A DNA stretch of 64,000 bases from Psychrilyobacter piezotolerans (GCF_003391055.1 NZ_QUAJ01000008.1:1-64000); one strand, 5' to 3'. Positions 8,427 to 18,089 are shown, numbered from the stretch's first letter. A program made the numbers and translations. Notes: generated by a model not told the origin, from the letters alone.

Positions 8427-8547
8427 TCGCAAAATTCTATGTTTACGAAGTAAACTACTATCTCAAGATTCTTAGATTATGTAATAATTTCTAGAAATCT
8501 TGGTGATGCCACTTGCTGGTAGTATTTTGGTGACACCCTTGCGGGTA
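8427..8547 (+). repeat. Dispersed two-hairpin intergenic element, copy A
   Basis: Starts with TCGCAAAATTCTAT, then hairpin 1 (GTTTAC-GAA-GTAAAC), and ends with two versions of hairpin 2: TTGGTGATGCCACTTGCTGG (8500-8519) and TTTGGTGACACCCTTGCGGG (8526-8545). Related copies lie at 29686-29748 and 40442-40504. Not coding in any frame. Confidence 0.6.
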
Positions 8548-8563
8548 TAATTTCTTAGATAAT

Positions 8564-8605
8564 AAAAAAGATCGCAGATTAGTTTGAATCTGGGATCTTT
8601 TTTTA
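8564..8605 (-). terminator. Terminator of the gate-domain membrane protein gene
   Basis: AAAAAGATCGCAGATT pairs with AATCTGGGATCTTTTT across a short loop, with T runs on both strands. Nearly the same terminator recurs at 9634-9678. Confidence 0.75.
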
Positions 8606-9535
8606 TTATTTTTCTAATTCCGCTTCTACTTCTTTTATCTCATCTTTCGGCATTATCTTATTAAATATTAACGTAAATATTACCGCAAAAAATATTCTTC
8701 CCCAGAATATACCTATCATCTTAGCTCCCAAAGGGATCATTAGAAGGGTATCCTCTATAAGAGCATGGCACAGACTCATAAATACAGCCACTAGAAATAA
8801 ATCTCTCCTGTTATAATTACCTTCTCTTGTTTCTTTTATGATAAGTCCGCTGCCATAACTGATTCCCATAGTAAGACCAACTATACATGTCAGCGACAGT
8901 CCTGGATCAATACCCAGAAAAGACATTACTGGAGAGAACTTATCATTTATCCAGTCTATGACTCCTATTTTTTTTAACCCCTCCATCAAAGTTAAAAGAA
9001 TAAATATAATAACGAATATTGTTATATATTTTTTTAATTCTCCCAATATCCAGCTTGTAATTCCTGAATTTGATTCCTTCAGTGTAAATCTGAAGACTGC
9101 TGTTTCCTGGTAGATATTAAAAAATTTAAATAAAAAATTTAAACATCCTCCCGATATTACAGCACACAATACCCTTATACTTAAAATTTTCCAAGGTTTT
9201 GCTCCTGTTTCCGATATAACCTTAAGCTCTACCGGGAGGGAGTGAGCAAATAAAATTATACTGGCCACGATAGTTATCTCTGCCACTGTGAATACATTGT
9301 TTTGTACCATGGTAAATAATACTAATATTCCACCGTATATGTTAGTTATCATGGCTGTTGCCCATACAATCCCCATCTCTCCACTGAGTCCCATTATTTT
9401 CATTAATGGAGACAAAGTTTTAGAAAGGATATCTATTATTCCAAAATTACTTCCGACCTTTACTAAAATACTTATAGGCAGCATTATTTTCAGAAGCTTT
9501 AAACTTATCCTTACACTTTCTTTTAATAATTTCAT
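8606..9535 (-). CDS. Membrane protein with two gate (nucleoside-recognition) domains
   Basis: 309 residues, about eight hydrophobic segments in two similar halves (about 1-130 and 160-300), each with the gate/nucleoside-recognition domain pattern seen in SpoIIIAE, SpmA/B and CNT-type transporters. The second half carries GISYGSGLIIKE and the polar LCHALIEDTLLM segment. Substrate unknown; related proteins are annotated as nucleoside-recognition membrane proteins. Start supported by GGAGGAG upstream. It is monocistronic, with its own terminator downstream. The family call is confident, the transport role is not. Confidence 0.75.
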   Translation of the reverse strand: MKLLKESVRISLKLLKIMLPISILVKVGSNFGIIDILSKTLSPLMKIMGLSGEMGIVWATAMITNIYGGILVLFTMVQNNVFTVAEITIVASIILFAHSLPVELKVISETGAKPWKILSIRVLCAVISGGCLNFLFKFFNIYQETAVFRFTLKESNSGITSWILGELKKYITIFVIIFILLTLMEGLKKIGVIDWINDKFSPVMSFLGIDPGLSLTCIVGLTMGISYGSGLIIKETREGNYNRRDLFLVAVFMSLCHALIEDTLLMIPLGAKMIGIFWGRIFFAVIFTLIFNKIMPKDEIKEVEAELEK

Positions 9536-9633
9536 TTTTTCTTCTCCTCCATGATTAATTTCTTCTATTTAATATCATTATAAAACAAATAGGGAAAAAT
9601 GTGAAATTAAATCAAGACAGAGGAAGTTCTGTA

Positions 9634-9678
9634 ATAAAAAAGATCGCAGATTCAAATTAATCTGGGATCTTTTTTATT
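9634..9678 (-). terminator. Terminator of pflA, near-duplicate of the 8564 terminator
   Basis: AAAAAAGATCGCAGATT and AATCTGGGATCTTTTTT form the stem. Stem and flanks repeat the sequence at 8564-8605 with a different loop. Confidence 0.75.
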
Positions 9679-9702
9679 ATATTTAATTTAGAGAGGGTAT
9701 TT

Positions 9703-10434
9703 CTACCCTACATTTAATCCCTTATCTCTAAATATTTGTCTGGCAGCCTTCATATCTCCTGCAGTAGGTTCTTTAACATCTTTCAACTGATACTCAAGGT
9801 TCATCTCTTCCCACTTATGTGTTCCAAGCTGGTGAAATGGCAGTAACTCAATTTTTTCTACATTTTTTAATTTAGAAACATAGTCAGCTAATTTTTCCAA
9901 GTTTTCCTTCTTATCTGTTATTCCAGGGACAACAACATGTCTTATCCACACAGGTTTTCCTATACTATCCAGATATTCAGCAAACTTTAGAGTATTCTCT
10001 AGCTCTACCCCTGTCAGTTCCTTATATGTATCCGGGTTTATACTTTTTATATCTAACAGCACTAAGTCCACATATTCAAGTACTTCCTTTACCCTGTCAT
10101 TGAATATATAACCGGAAGTATCCACAGCAGTATGGATTCCCTCTTCTTTGGCTCTTTTAAATAAAGCTTCTATATAGTTTATCTGTACAAATGGTTCCCC
10201 GCCTGTAACTGTTAATCCGCCGCCATTTCTAAAAAACGGCTTATATTTTTTTATTTCATTTATAGTAAATTCAATGTCTCTTTCGTATTTGGCATCTTTA
10301 AGATCCCATGTATCCGGGTTATGACAATATTTACATCTTAGGGGACACCCTTGTGTAAATACAATAAATCTGATACCAGGCCCGTCTACGGTCCCGCAAC
10401 TTTCAAATGAATGTAGTTTTCCTGTTAATTTCAT
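9703..10434 (-). CDS. pflA: Pyruvate formate-lyase activating enzyme
   Basis: 243-residue radical-SAM enzyme that installs the glycyl radical on PflB. The cluster motif is CPLRCKYCHN near residue 30, with the family N-terminus LHSFESCGTVDGPGIRF and the GGEP motif (TVTGGEPFVQ) near 80. Upstream in-frame starts exist (GTG at 10452, ATG at 10443); I chose ATG 10434 because AAGGAG lies nine bases before it and homologs begin here. It follows pflB with its own promoter in the 160-bp gap, so it can be expressed with or without pflB. Cytosolic, oxygen-sensitive by family. Confidence 0.95.
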   Translation of the reverse strand: MKLTGKLHSFESCGTVDGPGIRFIVFTQGCPLRCKYCHNPDTWDLKDAKYERDIEFTINEIKKYKPFFRNGGGLTVTGGEPFVQINYIEALFKRAKEEGIHTAVDTSGYIFNDRVKEVLEYVDLVLLDIKSINPDTYKELTGVELENTLKFAEYLDSIGKPVWIRHVVVPGITDKKENLEKLADYVSKLKNVEKIELLPFHQLGTHKWEEMNLEYQLKDVKEPTAGDMKAARQIFRDKGLNVG

Positions 10435-10479
10435 CTCTTTCATCTCCTTCACTTTACCCTCTCTCCAAGGGAGAAAATT

Positions 10480-10507
10480 TATATAATTTTATTCTTTATT
10501 CTGACAA
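10480..10507 (-). promoter_or_regulatory. Possible pflA promoter
   Basis: On the minus strand TTGTCA (10507-10502) and TATATA (10485-10480) are 16 bases apart, about 45 bases before the pflA start. Confidence 0.4.
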
Positions 10508-10557
10508 CAGGTTGTTCTCTTACAACAAAGAAGAGAGGTATTATTATTATTATAACA

Positions 10558-10596
10558 TAAAAGTGGCAGTTAAAATTAATTAACTACCACTTTTTT
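10558..10596 (-). terminator. Terminator after pflB
   Basis: AAGTGGCAGTTAA and TTAACTACCACTT form a 13-bp stem (one wobble pair) with T runs on both sides, 18 bases past the pflB stop. Confidence 0.7.
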
Positions 10597-10613
10597 CAAA
10601 CTATAACTTTTTA

Positions 10614-12845
10614 TTACATAGTTGAGTTAATAGTTCTTCTTATAACATCTAATTGTTGTTCCTTAGTTAATCTAACAAAGTTAACTGCATATCCAGATAC
10701 TCTGATAGTTAATTGAGGATATAATTCAGGTCTTTCCATAGCGTCTTCTAATAATGATCTATCGAATACGTTAACGTTTAAATGCTGTCCGCCAGTTGGA
10801 GAGAAATATCCATCCATTAATGAGATTAGGTTGTTTCTTCTGATAGAATCATCTTTTCCTAAAGCTCCTGGAGTTATAGCAAATGTGTAAGAGATACCGT
10901 CATTTGCATGTTCAAATGGTAACTTTGCAACAGATGACATAGCAGCAATTGCTCCTCTTCTGTCTCTACCGTGCATAGGGTTAGCTCCTGGACCAAATGG
11001 TTCTCCAGCTCTTCTACCGTCTGGTGTATTACCTGTCTTCTTTCCGTATACTACGTTTGAAGTGATAGTTAATAATGATTGAGTAGGTCTAGCCCCTCTG
11101 TACATGTGGTGAGTTCTGATCTTGTTCATGAAGTTTTTAGTGATCATGATAGCCAATTCATCAGTTTCGTCATCGTTGTTTCCGAATGGAGTGTAATCTC
11201 CTTCGATCTCATAGTCAACTGCTAATCCTTCTTCATTTCTGATTACTTTTACCTTAGCATTTTTGATAGCTGCTAACGAGTCAGCAACGATTGAGATTCC
11301 TGCAATTCCATGAGCTTGTGTTCTGTCTATTTCTAAATCATGTAATGACATTTGGAATGCTTCGTAAGCATACTTGTCATGCATGTAATGAATTATGTTT
11401 AATGCTTTTCCATATACTTTAGATAACCATTCCATACTTTGGTCAAACTTTTCCATAACTTCGTCGAAGTCTAAGTATTCAGATGTGATAGGAGCAAATT
11501 GAGGACCTACTTGTACCCCGCTCTTCTCGTCTTTTCCACCATTGATAGCATATAATAATGCTTTTGGTAAGTTTACTCTGGCACCGAAGAATTGCATTCC
11601 TTTACCTATTTTCATAGGAGATACACAACAAGCGATTCCATAGTCATCACCAAATTGGTTTCTCATAAGATCATCATTTTCATATTGTAATGATGATGTA
11701 TCCATTGATACCTTAGCACAGAATTCCTTGAAGTTTTCTGGTAAGCTAGGTGACCATAATACTGTTAAGTTTGGCTCAGGTGCTGCACCTAAGTTATATA
11801 AAGTGTTTAATGTTCTGAATGAAGTTCTAGTTACTAAAGTTCTTCCGTCTACACCCATTCCACCAATTGATTCTGTGATCCATGTAGGATCTCCTGAGAA
11901 TAATTCATTGTATGCTGGTGGTCTTAAGAATCTTACAATTCTTAACTTCATAACGAATTGGTCGATATACTCTTGAGCCTCTTCTTCAGTGATGATTCCT
12001 TCAGCAATATCTTTTTCAATATATATATCTAAGAAAGTAGATACTCTTCCTAATGACATAGCAGCTCCATCTTGGTGCTTAGTAGCAGCAAGGTATGCGA
12101 AATATGTCCATTGGATAGCTTCCTTTGCATTTGTAGCCGGCTTAGATACATCGAATCCGTATGCATTACACATCTTGATTAAAGCTTTTAAAGATGCAAT
12201 TTGTTGTGCAACTTCTTCTCTGCTTCTGATGATATCTTCAGTCATCTCATTTGTATTTAAAGATTCCTTTTGAGCAATCTTATCTTCTATTAATCTGTCT
12301 ACACCATAAAGAGCTACTCTTCTGTAATCTCCTATGATTCTTCCTCTTCCGTATGCATCTGGTAAACCAGTGATGATTCCAGATCTTCTAGCTGCTTTGA
12401 TGTCATCTGTATAAGCTGAGAATACTCCATCATTATGAGTTATTCTATTGTTTTTGAAGAATTCAGCTGTTACTGGATCCATTTCGTACCCGTAAGATTC
12501 TAATGCGTTTTGAACAGTTCTTAATCCGCCTTTAGGGAACATTGCTCTCTTTAATGGTGCATCAGTTTGTAACCCTACAATACTTTCTAAGTCTTTCTCT
12601 ATATATCCTGCTCCATATGCTGCTACATCTGAAGGCATTTTAGTCTCTGCGTCGTAGACACCTTTTTCTATTTCTACTTTAAACATTTCTGTTAATTTAT
12701 CCCATAATTTTTTAGAGTTATCAGTAGCACCTGCTAAAAATTCATCTCCACCTTCATATGGTGTATAGTTACTTTGTATAAAATCTCTTACATTGATCTC
12801 TTCTTTCCAAAGATCTCCTTTGAAGTTATTTAAATAATTGCTCAT
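10614..12845 (-). CDS. pflB: Formate C-acetyltransferase (pyruvate formate-lyase)
   Basis: 743 residues, the standard PflB length. It converts pyruvate and CoA to acetyl-CoA and formate. The adjacent catalytic cysteines are seen in [10 protein letters not shown] (about residues 407-416) and the glycyl-radical loop RVSGYAVNF lies near the C-terminus (about 716-724). Start supported by AGGAGG. Codon use is biased to a small set of codons (for example AGA for Arg, GGA/GGT for Gly), as expected for a highly expressed gene. Activated by the PflA encoded next to it. Confidence 0.97.
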   Translation of the reverse strand: MSNYLNNFKGDLWKEEINVRDFIQSNYTPYEGGDEFLAGATDNSKKLWDKLTEMFKVEIEKGVYDAETKMPSDVAAYGAGYIEKDLESIVGLQTDAPLKRAMFPKGGLRTVQNALESYGYEMDPVTAEFFKNNRITHNDGVFSAYTDDIKAARRSGIITGLPDAYGRGRIIGDYRRVALYGVDRLIEDKIAQKESLNTNEMTEDIIRSREEVAQQIASLKALIKMCNAYGFDVSKPATNAKEAIQWTYFAYLAATKHQDGAAMSLGRVSTFLDIYIEKDIAEGIITEEEAQEYIDQFVMKLRIVRFLRPPAYNELFSGDPTWITESIGGMGVDGRTLVTRTSFRTLNTLYNLGAAPEPNLTVLWSPSLPENFKEFCAKVSMDTSSLQYENDDLMRNQFGDDYGIACCVSPMKIGKGMQFFGARVNLPKALLYAINGGKDEKSGVQVGPQFAPITSEYLDFDEVMEKFDQSMEWLSKVYGKALNIIHYMHDKYAYEAFQMSLHDLEIDRTQAHGIAGISIVADSLAAIKNAKVKVIRNEEGLAVDYEIEGDYTPFGNNDDETDELAIMITKNFMNKIRTHHMYRGARPTQSLLTITSNVVYGKKTGNTPDGRRAGEPFGPGANPMHGRDRRGAIAAMSSVAKLPFEHANDGISYTFAITPGALGKDDSIRRNNLISLMDGYFSPTGGQHLNVNVFDRSLLEDAMERPELYPQLTIRVSGYAVNFVRLTKEQQLDVIRRTINSTM

Positions 12846-12885
12846 TTTATTCCTCCTAATTCTAAAATAGTCTTACTATGTGAAA

Positions 12886-12914
12886 AGTATAACAGTTTGA
12901 ATAAAAAAAGTCAA
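12886..12914 (-). promoter_or_regulatory. Strong promoter of pflB
   Basis: Minus strand TTGACT (12914-12909), 17-base spacer, TATACT (12891-12886), about 40 bases upstream of the start codon. Confidence 0.75.
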
Positions 12915-13224
12915 TAGTTTTTATTCATTATAATTTAACTTTTTTCATCATTATTAAGTTTGAGTTAACATCAACCTTTTACTTTGACTTACAAATTTCT
13001 CCATATTGTAACTTATAACCCGTTAAATTACAAACTTTATTTACTTTTTCACTTGTTTTTTATCGAAATCGTCGACTTATATATTTATACCGGATAAAAG
13101 GTTCGTTTTCCGAATATATTGTATCGCTTTTTTGGTGCTTGTGAAAAAAATATTTGTGATTTAAGGTTGAAAACAAAATATTAAATACTCATTTTTTAGC
13201 ATTAAAGATTAAAAAGTATTAATT
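12915..13224. other. AT-rich spacer between pflB and nrdB
   Basis: No open frame of note. It contains the upstream half of the pflB control region; I see no clear FNR-type TTGAT/ATCAA palindrome. AATACT and AGTATT near the nrdB stop could form a weak nrd terminator. Confidence 0.4.
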
Positions 13225-14271
13225 TTAGAGTTCATCCCATCCCTCTATGGAGGAACTCATATTGTACGAAGTTACATTTCCTTCAAAGAAATTAGCTTTT
13301 ACATTTCCCTCCCCCTCAGTATCTGCTAATTTTTCCAGATGTTTGTAGGGATTTTTCTCATAGTCCCTATAAAGTTTGTTCAGTCCAAGACTCCGGAGCC
13401 TTTCATTGGCCAGCCATTTAGTATAATCTTCAATGGTTTTTTCTGTGACTCCTAATATTTTCTTACCTATAATATGTTTACTCCACCTTATCTCCTGTTC
13501 CACAGCCACTTGAAACATCCCATAGATCTCCTCCTCACTGAAGTAATCTATATTTTCTTGTCTGATCTCATTTATCATATTTTGAAATAAGGCTACATGG
13601 GATAATTCGTCCCTGTTGATTAATTTTATAATATCAGAGGTTCCCATCATCTTATTCCTGCTGGCAAGCAGATAGAAGAAATTAAACCCATTATAGAAGT
13701 ACAGGGATTCCAATAAGAAGTTGGCTACCAGTACCCTGGCAAAATTTTTATTGCTGGGAGTATCTATGAAATCCTGGTAGATCTTTGCTATATACTGATT
13801 TCTTTCAAACAACACCTCATCATCTCTCCACTTATCATATATAAGGTTTCTCTTTTCCCTGGGAAGGATACTCTCTATTATATATTGATAGGACTGGGAA
13901 TGGATAGCTTCCTGATATGTCTGGATAGCTAAAATAAGATTTACCTCTGGAGCAGTAATGTAGTTTGAAATATTCGGTATATTGTTAGTTTGAATACTGT
14001 CCAGAAATACTAAAAATGACAATATCCCGTCATATGCATCTTTCTCCTCATCTACTAAACTGACATAATCATTTTTATCCTGGGTCAGATCTGTTTTTTC
14101 AGGGATCCAAAAATTTCCCATCATGGTCCTGTACAGGTTGTTTGCCCATTGATATTTAACATTGTTCAGGTTAAATATATTCGTTGTATCTCCCCCTATG
14201 ATTTTTCTCTTATCCAAGCTGTCTGTCCCACAGGGGTTAAATATTTTTTTTCTATCCACTACAGCTTTCAC
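13225..14271 (-). CDS. nrdB: Class I ribonucleotide reductase beta subunit
   Basis: 348 residues. The R2 subunit houses the dimetal centre and tyrosyl radical that start catalysis in the alpha subunit. All six metal ligands can be placed: Asp91 (LDSIQ), Glu121 and His124 (EAIHSQSY), Glu188, Glu222 and His225 (RDELSH); the radical tyrosine is Tyr128. So it is a tyrosyl-radical type rather than a Phe or Mn/Fe variant. The GTG start at 14271 overlaps the end of nrdA by 20 bases; an in-frame GTG at 14259 is the alternative and gives the family-like VDRKKIFNP start. Confidence 0.93.
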   Translation of the reverse strand: MKAVVDRKKIFNPCGTDSLDKRKIIGGDTTNIFNLNNVKYQWANNLYRTMMGNFWIPEKTDLTQDKNDYVSLVDEEKDAYDGILSFLVFLDSIQTNNIPNISNYITAPEVNLILAIQTYQEAIHSQSYQYIIESILPREKRNLIYDKWRDDEVLFERNQYIAKIYQDFIDTPSNKNFARVLVANFLLESLYFYNGFNFFYLLASRNKMMGTSDIIKLINRDELSHVALFQNMINEIRQENIDYFSEEEIYGMFQVAVEQEIRWSKHIIGKKILGVTEKTIEDYTKWLANERLRSLGLNKLYRDYEKNPYKHLEKLADTEGEGNVKANFFEGNVTSYNMSSSIEGWDEL

Positions 14272-16504
14272 ACTCCTCTTTTTCCCTTACTATATTACTG
14301 TTTTTCTGAATAGTTCTGGTATAGTATATGGACTTACACTGGGTCTTCCACGCAGTCATTATAGTGTCGTATATATCTTTAGCCTTTATATCCTTATTCA
14401 GGTCATACAGTAATTCCATCGATACACCCTGGGTGATCCATCTGGAGATCTTACTCATCACGTGAACATATTCTTTGGGATCTATTTTTTTAGCTTCACT
14501 GTAAAACCAGGATCTGTCATTTAGATGTTTCACTACCCGGGGAACTGCACCTTTTTGATTTTTTTCAATAAAAAACCTGGAAAATACCGGGTTCACAGAA
14601 GCAGTAGCACCCATCAAGAGCGATGTAGACGTATTGGGAGCCACTGCTGTAAGTTCACCATTTCTAATCCCATAGGCAGCTACCATCTCAAATACCTCTG
14701 CCCATTCATTGGCTATCTCTGAGTTATCTATATAGTATTGTTTTTCCTTTCCAAAGAAAATACCTCTATCCCAGCTAGACCCGGAAAACAACTTATACTG
14801 TCCCCTCTCCCTGGCTAAAAGAGCACTTCCTTTGAGGGTATAGAGGGCAATCTTTTCAAATAATTTATCGACCTCTTCTGCCGACTCCTCATACATAAGA
14901 TATCTGTAAGCCAGATAATCAGAGAGACCCATGGCTCCTACACCGACAGTTCTATACAGTTCATTGTGCCTGTCCGATTCCCTCAGGGGCGATTTTGTAA
15001 GCTCGATTGTATTGTCCAGGAGCCTTACAGCCAGAATACTGATCTCCTCCAACTCAATGTCTTCTATCTCTGCCAGGTTTAAAGAGAGTAAGTTGCAGGT
15101 ATGTACTTCTCCCAGTGTATTTTTAGATATTCCTATATTATCTTCTCTCGTTGCGGTAAATTTTTTCGTAGGAGAGAAATTAGAAAAACTTTCCATACAC
15201 AGGTTTCCATTACCTATCATCCCCCTATGGGGATTGTGATTCAGTCTGTTGGCCGTGTCTTTAAAAAATATATATGGCATACCTGTCTCGATCTGTGTCT
15301 TCATAATCTCCTTCAGGAGTTCACGGGCACTTATTTTTTTTACTATCTGCAGGCTTTCATCCTTTTCAAGGGTTCTATATATATCTTCGAATTCATCTCC
15401 ATATAGTTCACACAGTTCAACATCATATTTTTTCCTTACCTCATAGGGATCAAACAGGGTCCAGTTTTGGTTTTCTTCCACCCTTTTCATGAACAGATCC
15501 GATACCACTACCTGGGGATATACATCATACGACTTCCCTCTCTGATCTCCATTCTCACTCTGGAGCTCTAAAAATTGTTCCATATCTATATGCCAGGTAT
15601 CAAGGGCTACAGTCACAGCCCCTGCTCTCCTGCCCTGCTGGTTTACAGCCACTGCGGTGTCATTTATTATCTTTATCCACGGGATTACTCCTCCGCTGGC
15701 ATTTAAATATCCATTAACGACCGATCCCTTCCCCCTGATTCTGGAAAGATTTACTCCTACTCCCCCGCCGTTTTTGCTTATTTTTGCTACGGAATCCACA
15801 TTATAGAATATAGATTCTATATTATCATCTACAGCACTTATAAAGCAGGAAGCTAGATTTCCATTTGGAACCCTGAGGTTGGCCAAAATTGGTGTTGCCA
15901 GGGATATCTTTTTTTGTGACAAGACATCATAGAACTTCTTTACCTTTTCCACTCTGTCTTTTTTTTCATTGAGGGAGAGCATCATAGAGACAGCCATGAA
16001 TACCTCTTGGGGCAGTTCCCATACTTCTCCCCTGTATTTTGTTAGATATCTGTTTACAAACATATTGGCTCCAGCATAGTCATAGTTCATATCCCTGTCC
16101 GGGACCATGTGTTTATTTAACTCATTAATTTCTTTTTCTGTGTAGTCTAATAACCTGTTGTCATATAGATCATTTTTGCATAGATCGGTTATGGTCTTAT
16201 AAAAATCATTATATGCATATCCCCTGCCATGATATACTTCCCTTTCAATCTCCATCATCAGGAGTCTGCCCCCGACATTTGTCCAATGGCTGGATTCAAA
16301 GTTTGTCATAGATACAGTCAGGTTGATGAGAGATTCCTGGATCCTTTTAGTTGTGATATTTTCCTGGTAGATAGTATCTATATGGCTTTCTAATTCCACC
16401 ATATTTATATCCAGCCCCTCACAGCCTTTAATCAGTTTTTCTCTGATCTTATCTACATCTATAGGTTCCCTTACCCCATCCCTATTGATGACCATCCTAT
16501 TCAT
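14252..16504 (-). CDS. nrdA: Class I ribonucleotide reductase alpha subunit
   Basis: 750 residues. Reduces ribonucleoside diphosphates to deoxy forms. An ATP-cone regulatory domain occupies about 1-95, then the catalytic barrel with the N-x-C-x-E motif (GNLCMES, about 433-439) that carries the radical cysteine and general base, the PNTSTSLLMGATASVNP loop (about 618) and the C-terminal redox pair CESC in the last six residues that is re-reduced by the glutaredoxin-like partner. Downstream of the nrdH-like gene by one base and overlapping nrdB, so the three form one operon. Full length, no lesions. Confidence 0.95.
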   Translation of the reverse strand: MNRMVINRDGVREPIDVDKIREKLIKGCEGLDINMVELESHIDTIYQENITTKRIQESLINLTVSMTNFESSHWTNVGGRLLMMEIEREVYHGRGYAYNDFYKTITDLCKNDLYDNRLLDYTEKEINELNKHMVPDRDMNYDYAGANMFVNRYLTKYRGEVWELPQEVFMAVSMMLSLNEKKDRVEKVKKFYDVLSQKKISLATPILANLRVPNGNLASCFISAVDDNIESIFYNVDSVAKISKNGGGVGVNLSRIRGKGSVVNGYLNASGGVIPWIKIINDTAVAVNQQGRRAGAVTVALDTWHIDMEQFLELQSENGDQRGKSYDVYPQVVVSDLFMKRVEENQNWTLFDPYEVRKKYDVELCELYGDEFEDIYRTLEKDESLQIVKKISARELLKEIMKTQIETGMPYIFFKDTANRLNHNPHRGMIGNGNLCMESFSNFSPTKKFTATREDNIGISKNTLGEVHTCNLLSLNLAEIEDIELEEISILAVRLLDNTIELTKSPLRESDRHNELYRTVGVGAMGLSDYLAYRYLMYEESAEEVDKLFEKIALYTLKGSALLARERGQYKLFSGSSWDRGIFFGKEKQYYIDNSEIANEWAEVFEMVAAYGIRNGELTAVAPNTSTSLLMGATASVNPVFSRFFIEKNQKGAVPRVVKHLNDRSWFYSEAKKIDPKEYVHVMSKISRWITQGVSMELLYDLNKDIKAKDIYDTIMTAWKTQCKSIYYTRTIQKNSNIVREKEECESCSG

Positions 16505-16505
16505 A

Positions 16506-16712
16506 TTATTTTACCTCTTTTAAAAAACTATCCATGGTAAAGAATTTATTGTTGTATTCAATTATCGGGGCTGACATTATCTTAGCCTTACTGGCCACAA
16601 TCCTCAACTCTTTAATATCCTCTATATATTCAAACTCTGCACCATCATTTATTAACTTAGACTTTAATTCCTCACACTGTCTGCAATTTTCTTTTCCGTA
16701 TATTTTTATCAT
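16506..16712 (-). CDS. Small glutaredoxin-like protein (NrdH-type)
   Basis: 68 residues with a thioredoxin-fold pattern: IYGKENCRQC with a CxxC active site at about 10-13 and the cis-proline segment SAPIIEY near 47-53. Shorter than typical glutaredoxin (about 75-85) but complete. Being first in the nrd operon it most likely reduces the C-terminal cysteines of NrdA, as NrdH does for NrdE. AGGAGG precedes the ATG. Confidence 0.82.
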   Translation of the reverse strand: MIKIYGKENCRQCEELKSKLINDGAEFEYIEDIKELRIVASKAKIMSAPIIEYNNKFFTMDSFLKEVK

Positions 16713-16748
16713 TTCAAATACCTCCTGTTGTGATTATGTCTTTTTTAT

Positions 16749-16793
16749 ATACTAGATATAGTACACTATAAGTTTTACCATAGTTTTGTACAA
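16749..16793 (-). promoter_or_regulatory. nrd promoter with an NrdR-box-like palindrome
   Basis: Minus strand TTGTAC (16793-16788), 17 bases, TATAGT (16770-16765). Just downstream, at the likely transcription start, the near-palindrome ATACTAGATATAGTAC (16749-16764) resembles the NrdR box ACxCwATATATwGxGT. A second box at the usual spacing is not obvious, so the regulator assignment is tentative. Confidence 0.4.
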
Positions 16794-16827
16794 ATTACAA
16801 TTATAAAATGGTTATAAAAACATCTTT

Positions 16828-16855
16828 AAAAAACAAGGCAGGAAACTCCTACCTT
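16828..16855 (-). terminator. Terminator of the xanthine dehydrogenase operon
   Basis: AAGGCAGGA (16835-16843) pairs with TCCTACCTT (16847-16855), one wobble pair, followed on the minus strand by a run of T. The hairpin contains the stop codon of the last gene. Confidence 0.7.
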
Positions 16856-17409
16856 ATTTTTTCATATTCTTCCACGGTATCTATATCTAAAAAATCATTT
16901 CCACCAGAAAAATCTAAATATTTTACACTGTTTAAATTTTTATTTATTATTTCTTTACCGCCTGTATCACCATCTAATTTCAGGAGTTCTTCCCTGTAAA
17001 CTCTGCCAAATATCACAGGACTCTTTCGCTTCCCTGAGAGCCTGGGAACCGCTATACATCCATCCTCAGAAATATCCATTATTTTTTTTATAACCTCTCC
17101 CCTGAGAAAGGGCTGGTCCCCGGTAAAAAACATAAAATTAGAATCTGCATCTGTATTTTTTACTCCTAATTTTATACTTTCACTGATTCCATTTTGAGGG
17201 GTCATATTTATAACAGATATATAACCATATGATTCAGCCAATTTATCTACCTCATCATACTGGGTAACCACTATAACTTTGTGAAAGTTTATCCGAGACA
17301 ACTGACGGAAAAGATGTTCAACCATGGGAATATTGTCTTTTAACAGCAGGAGTTTATTTTTACCCATCCGTGAACTATACCCAGAGGCAAGGACTATAGC
17401 TGTAATCAT
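16849..17409 (-). CDS. MocA-like molybdenum cofactor nucleotidyltransferase
   Basis: 186 residues of the NTP-transferase/MobA-like fold: ASGYSSRMGKNKLLL (8-22) binds the nucleotide, and TGDQPFL near 95 is the metal-binding acidic motif. MocA adds CMP to molybdopterin to make the MCD cofactor of xanthine dehydrogenase family enzymes, which fits its place at the end of the xdh operon. The start overlaps the previous gene by four bases (ATGA). It could alternatively be a MobA-like or other sugar-nucleotide enzyme, but the context favours MocA. Confidence 0.8.
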   Translation of the reverse strand: MITAIVLASGYSSRMGKNKLLLLKDNIPMVEHLFRQLSRINFHKVIVVTQYDEVDKLAESYGYISVINMTPQNGISESIKLGVKNTDADSNFMFFTGDQPFLRGEVIKKIMDISEDGCIAVPRLSGKRKSPVIFGRVYREELLKLDGDTGGKEIINKNLNSVKYLDFSGGNDFLDIDTVEEYEKIR

Positions 17410-18089
17410 AAGATCCCCCCTGCTATTATTTCCCCATGAAATTTTTTCTCATATAGTTTAATTTTTATCTCTTCTATAATTTTTAAATTTTCCATCAAAT
17501 CTACCTTACTGAAAAATATAATCTTTTTACCCTTTGAATTTTTAAAGATCCCATCTTTTTTTATAATAATTTCAACACAGTCATCTATGGTCAGGATATC
17601 TCCTTCTTTTTTACCTGTTAATCTGCAAAATAATTCTACCCTGTGGACAATCTCTTCATCTATTGGTTTCCCTATCTGGGTGAGATCTATTACACCTATG
17701 GTTATAGTGGTATTACCACAGATAACCGGCTCGTTTTCACTCCACCCCTTAAGGGGCTTCATCCGGGAACCGTCTGCTTCTATAAAGGTATAGTCAAAAT
17801 ATTTTGTCAGACCTTCTAAATCTGCCATAGGCAGACTGGATAGTTTACCTTTATATTTAGGAGCCACCACATAAAGACTATTTTTAAGCGTAAAAGATTC
17901 TGTATCTAAAAAATTTATATCATGATAAAGATAATCATAATTTAGAGGTGTAAATATTTTGGTAGTTGTAGTCATAAGTACAGAGTTGTCTGCACTATAT
18001 TTATTGGATAGATAATTTAAAAGGGTGGTCTTCCCCCCTGCTCCTAATATGGATACCACATCTCCTTTTTTCAAATTTAAATCTATCAT
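17406..18089 (-). CDS. yqeC: YqeC-family hydroxylase accessory protein
   Basis: 227 residues. A P-loop near the N-terminus (VVSILGAGGKTTLLNYL, about 10-26), then TTTTKIFTP and an EADGSRMKPLKGW motif near 110. This matches the YqeC family found beside selenium- or molybdenum-dependent hydroxylases such as xanthine dehydrogenase, thought to help maturation. The catalytic subunit upstream shows no in-frame selenocysteine. Operon member between xdhA and the MocA-like gene. Exact reaction not known for the family. Confidence 0.8.
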   Translation of the reverse strand: MIDLNLKKGDVVSILGAGGKTTLLNYLSNKYSADNSVLMTTTTKIFTPLNYDYLYHDINFLDTESFTLKNSLYVVAPKYKGKLSSLPMADLEGLTKYFDYTFIEADGSRMKPLKGWSENEPVICGNTTITIGVIDLTQIGKPIDEEIVHRVELFCRLTGKKEGDILTIDDCVEIIIKKDGIFKNSKGKKIIFFSKVDLMENLKIIEEIKIKLYEKKFHGEIIAGGIL

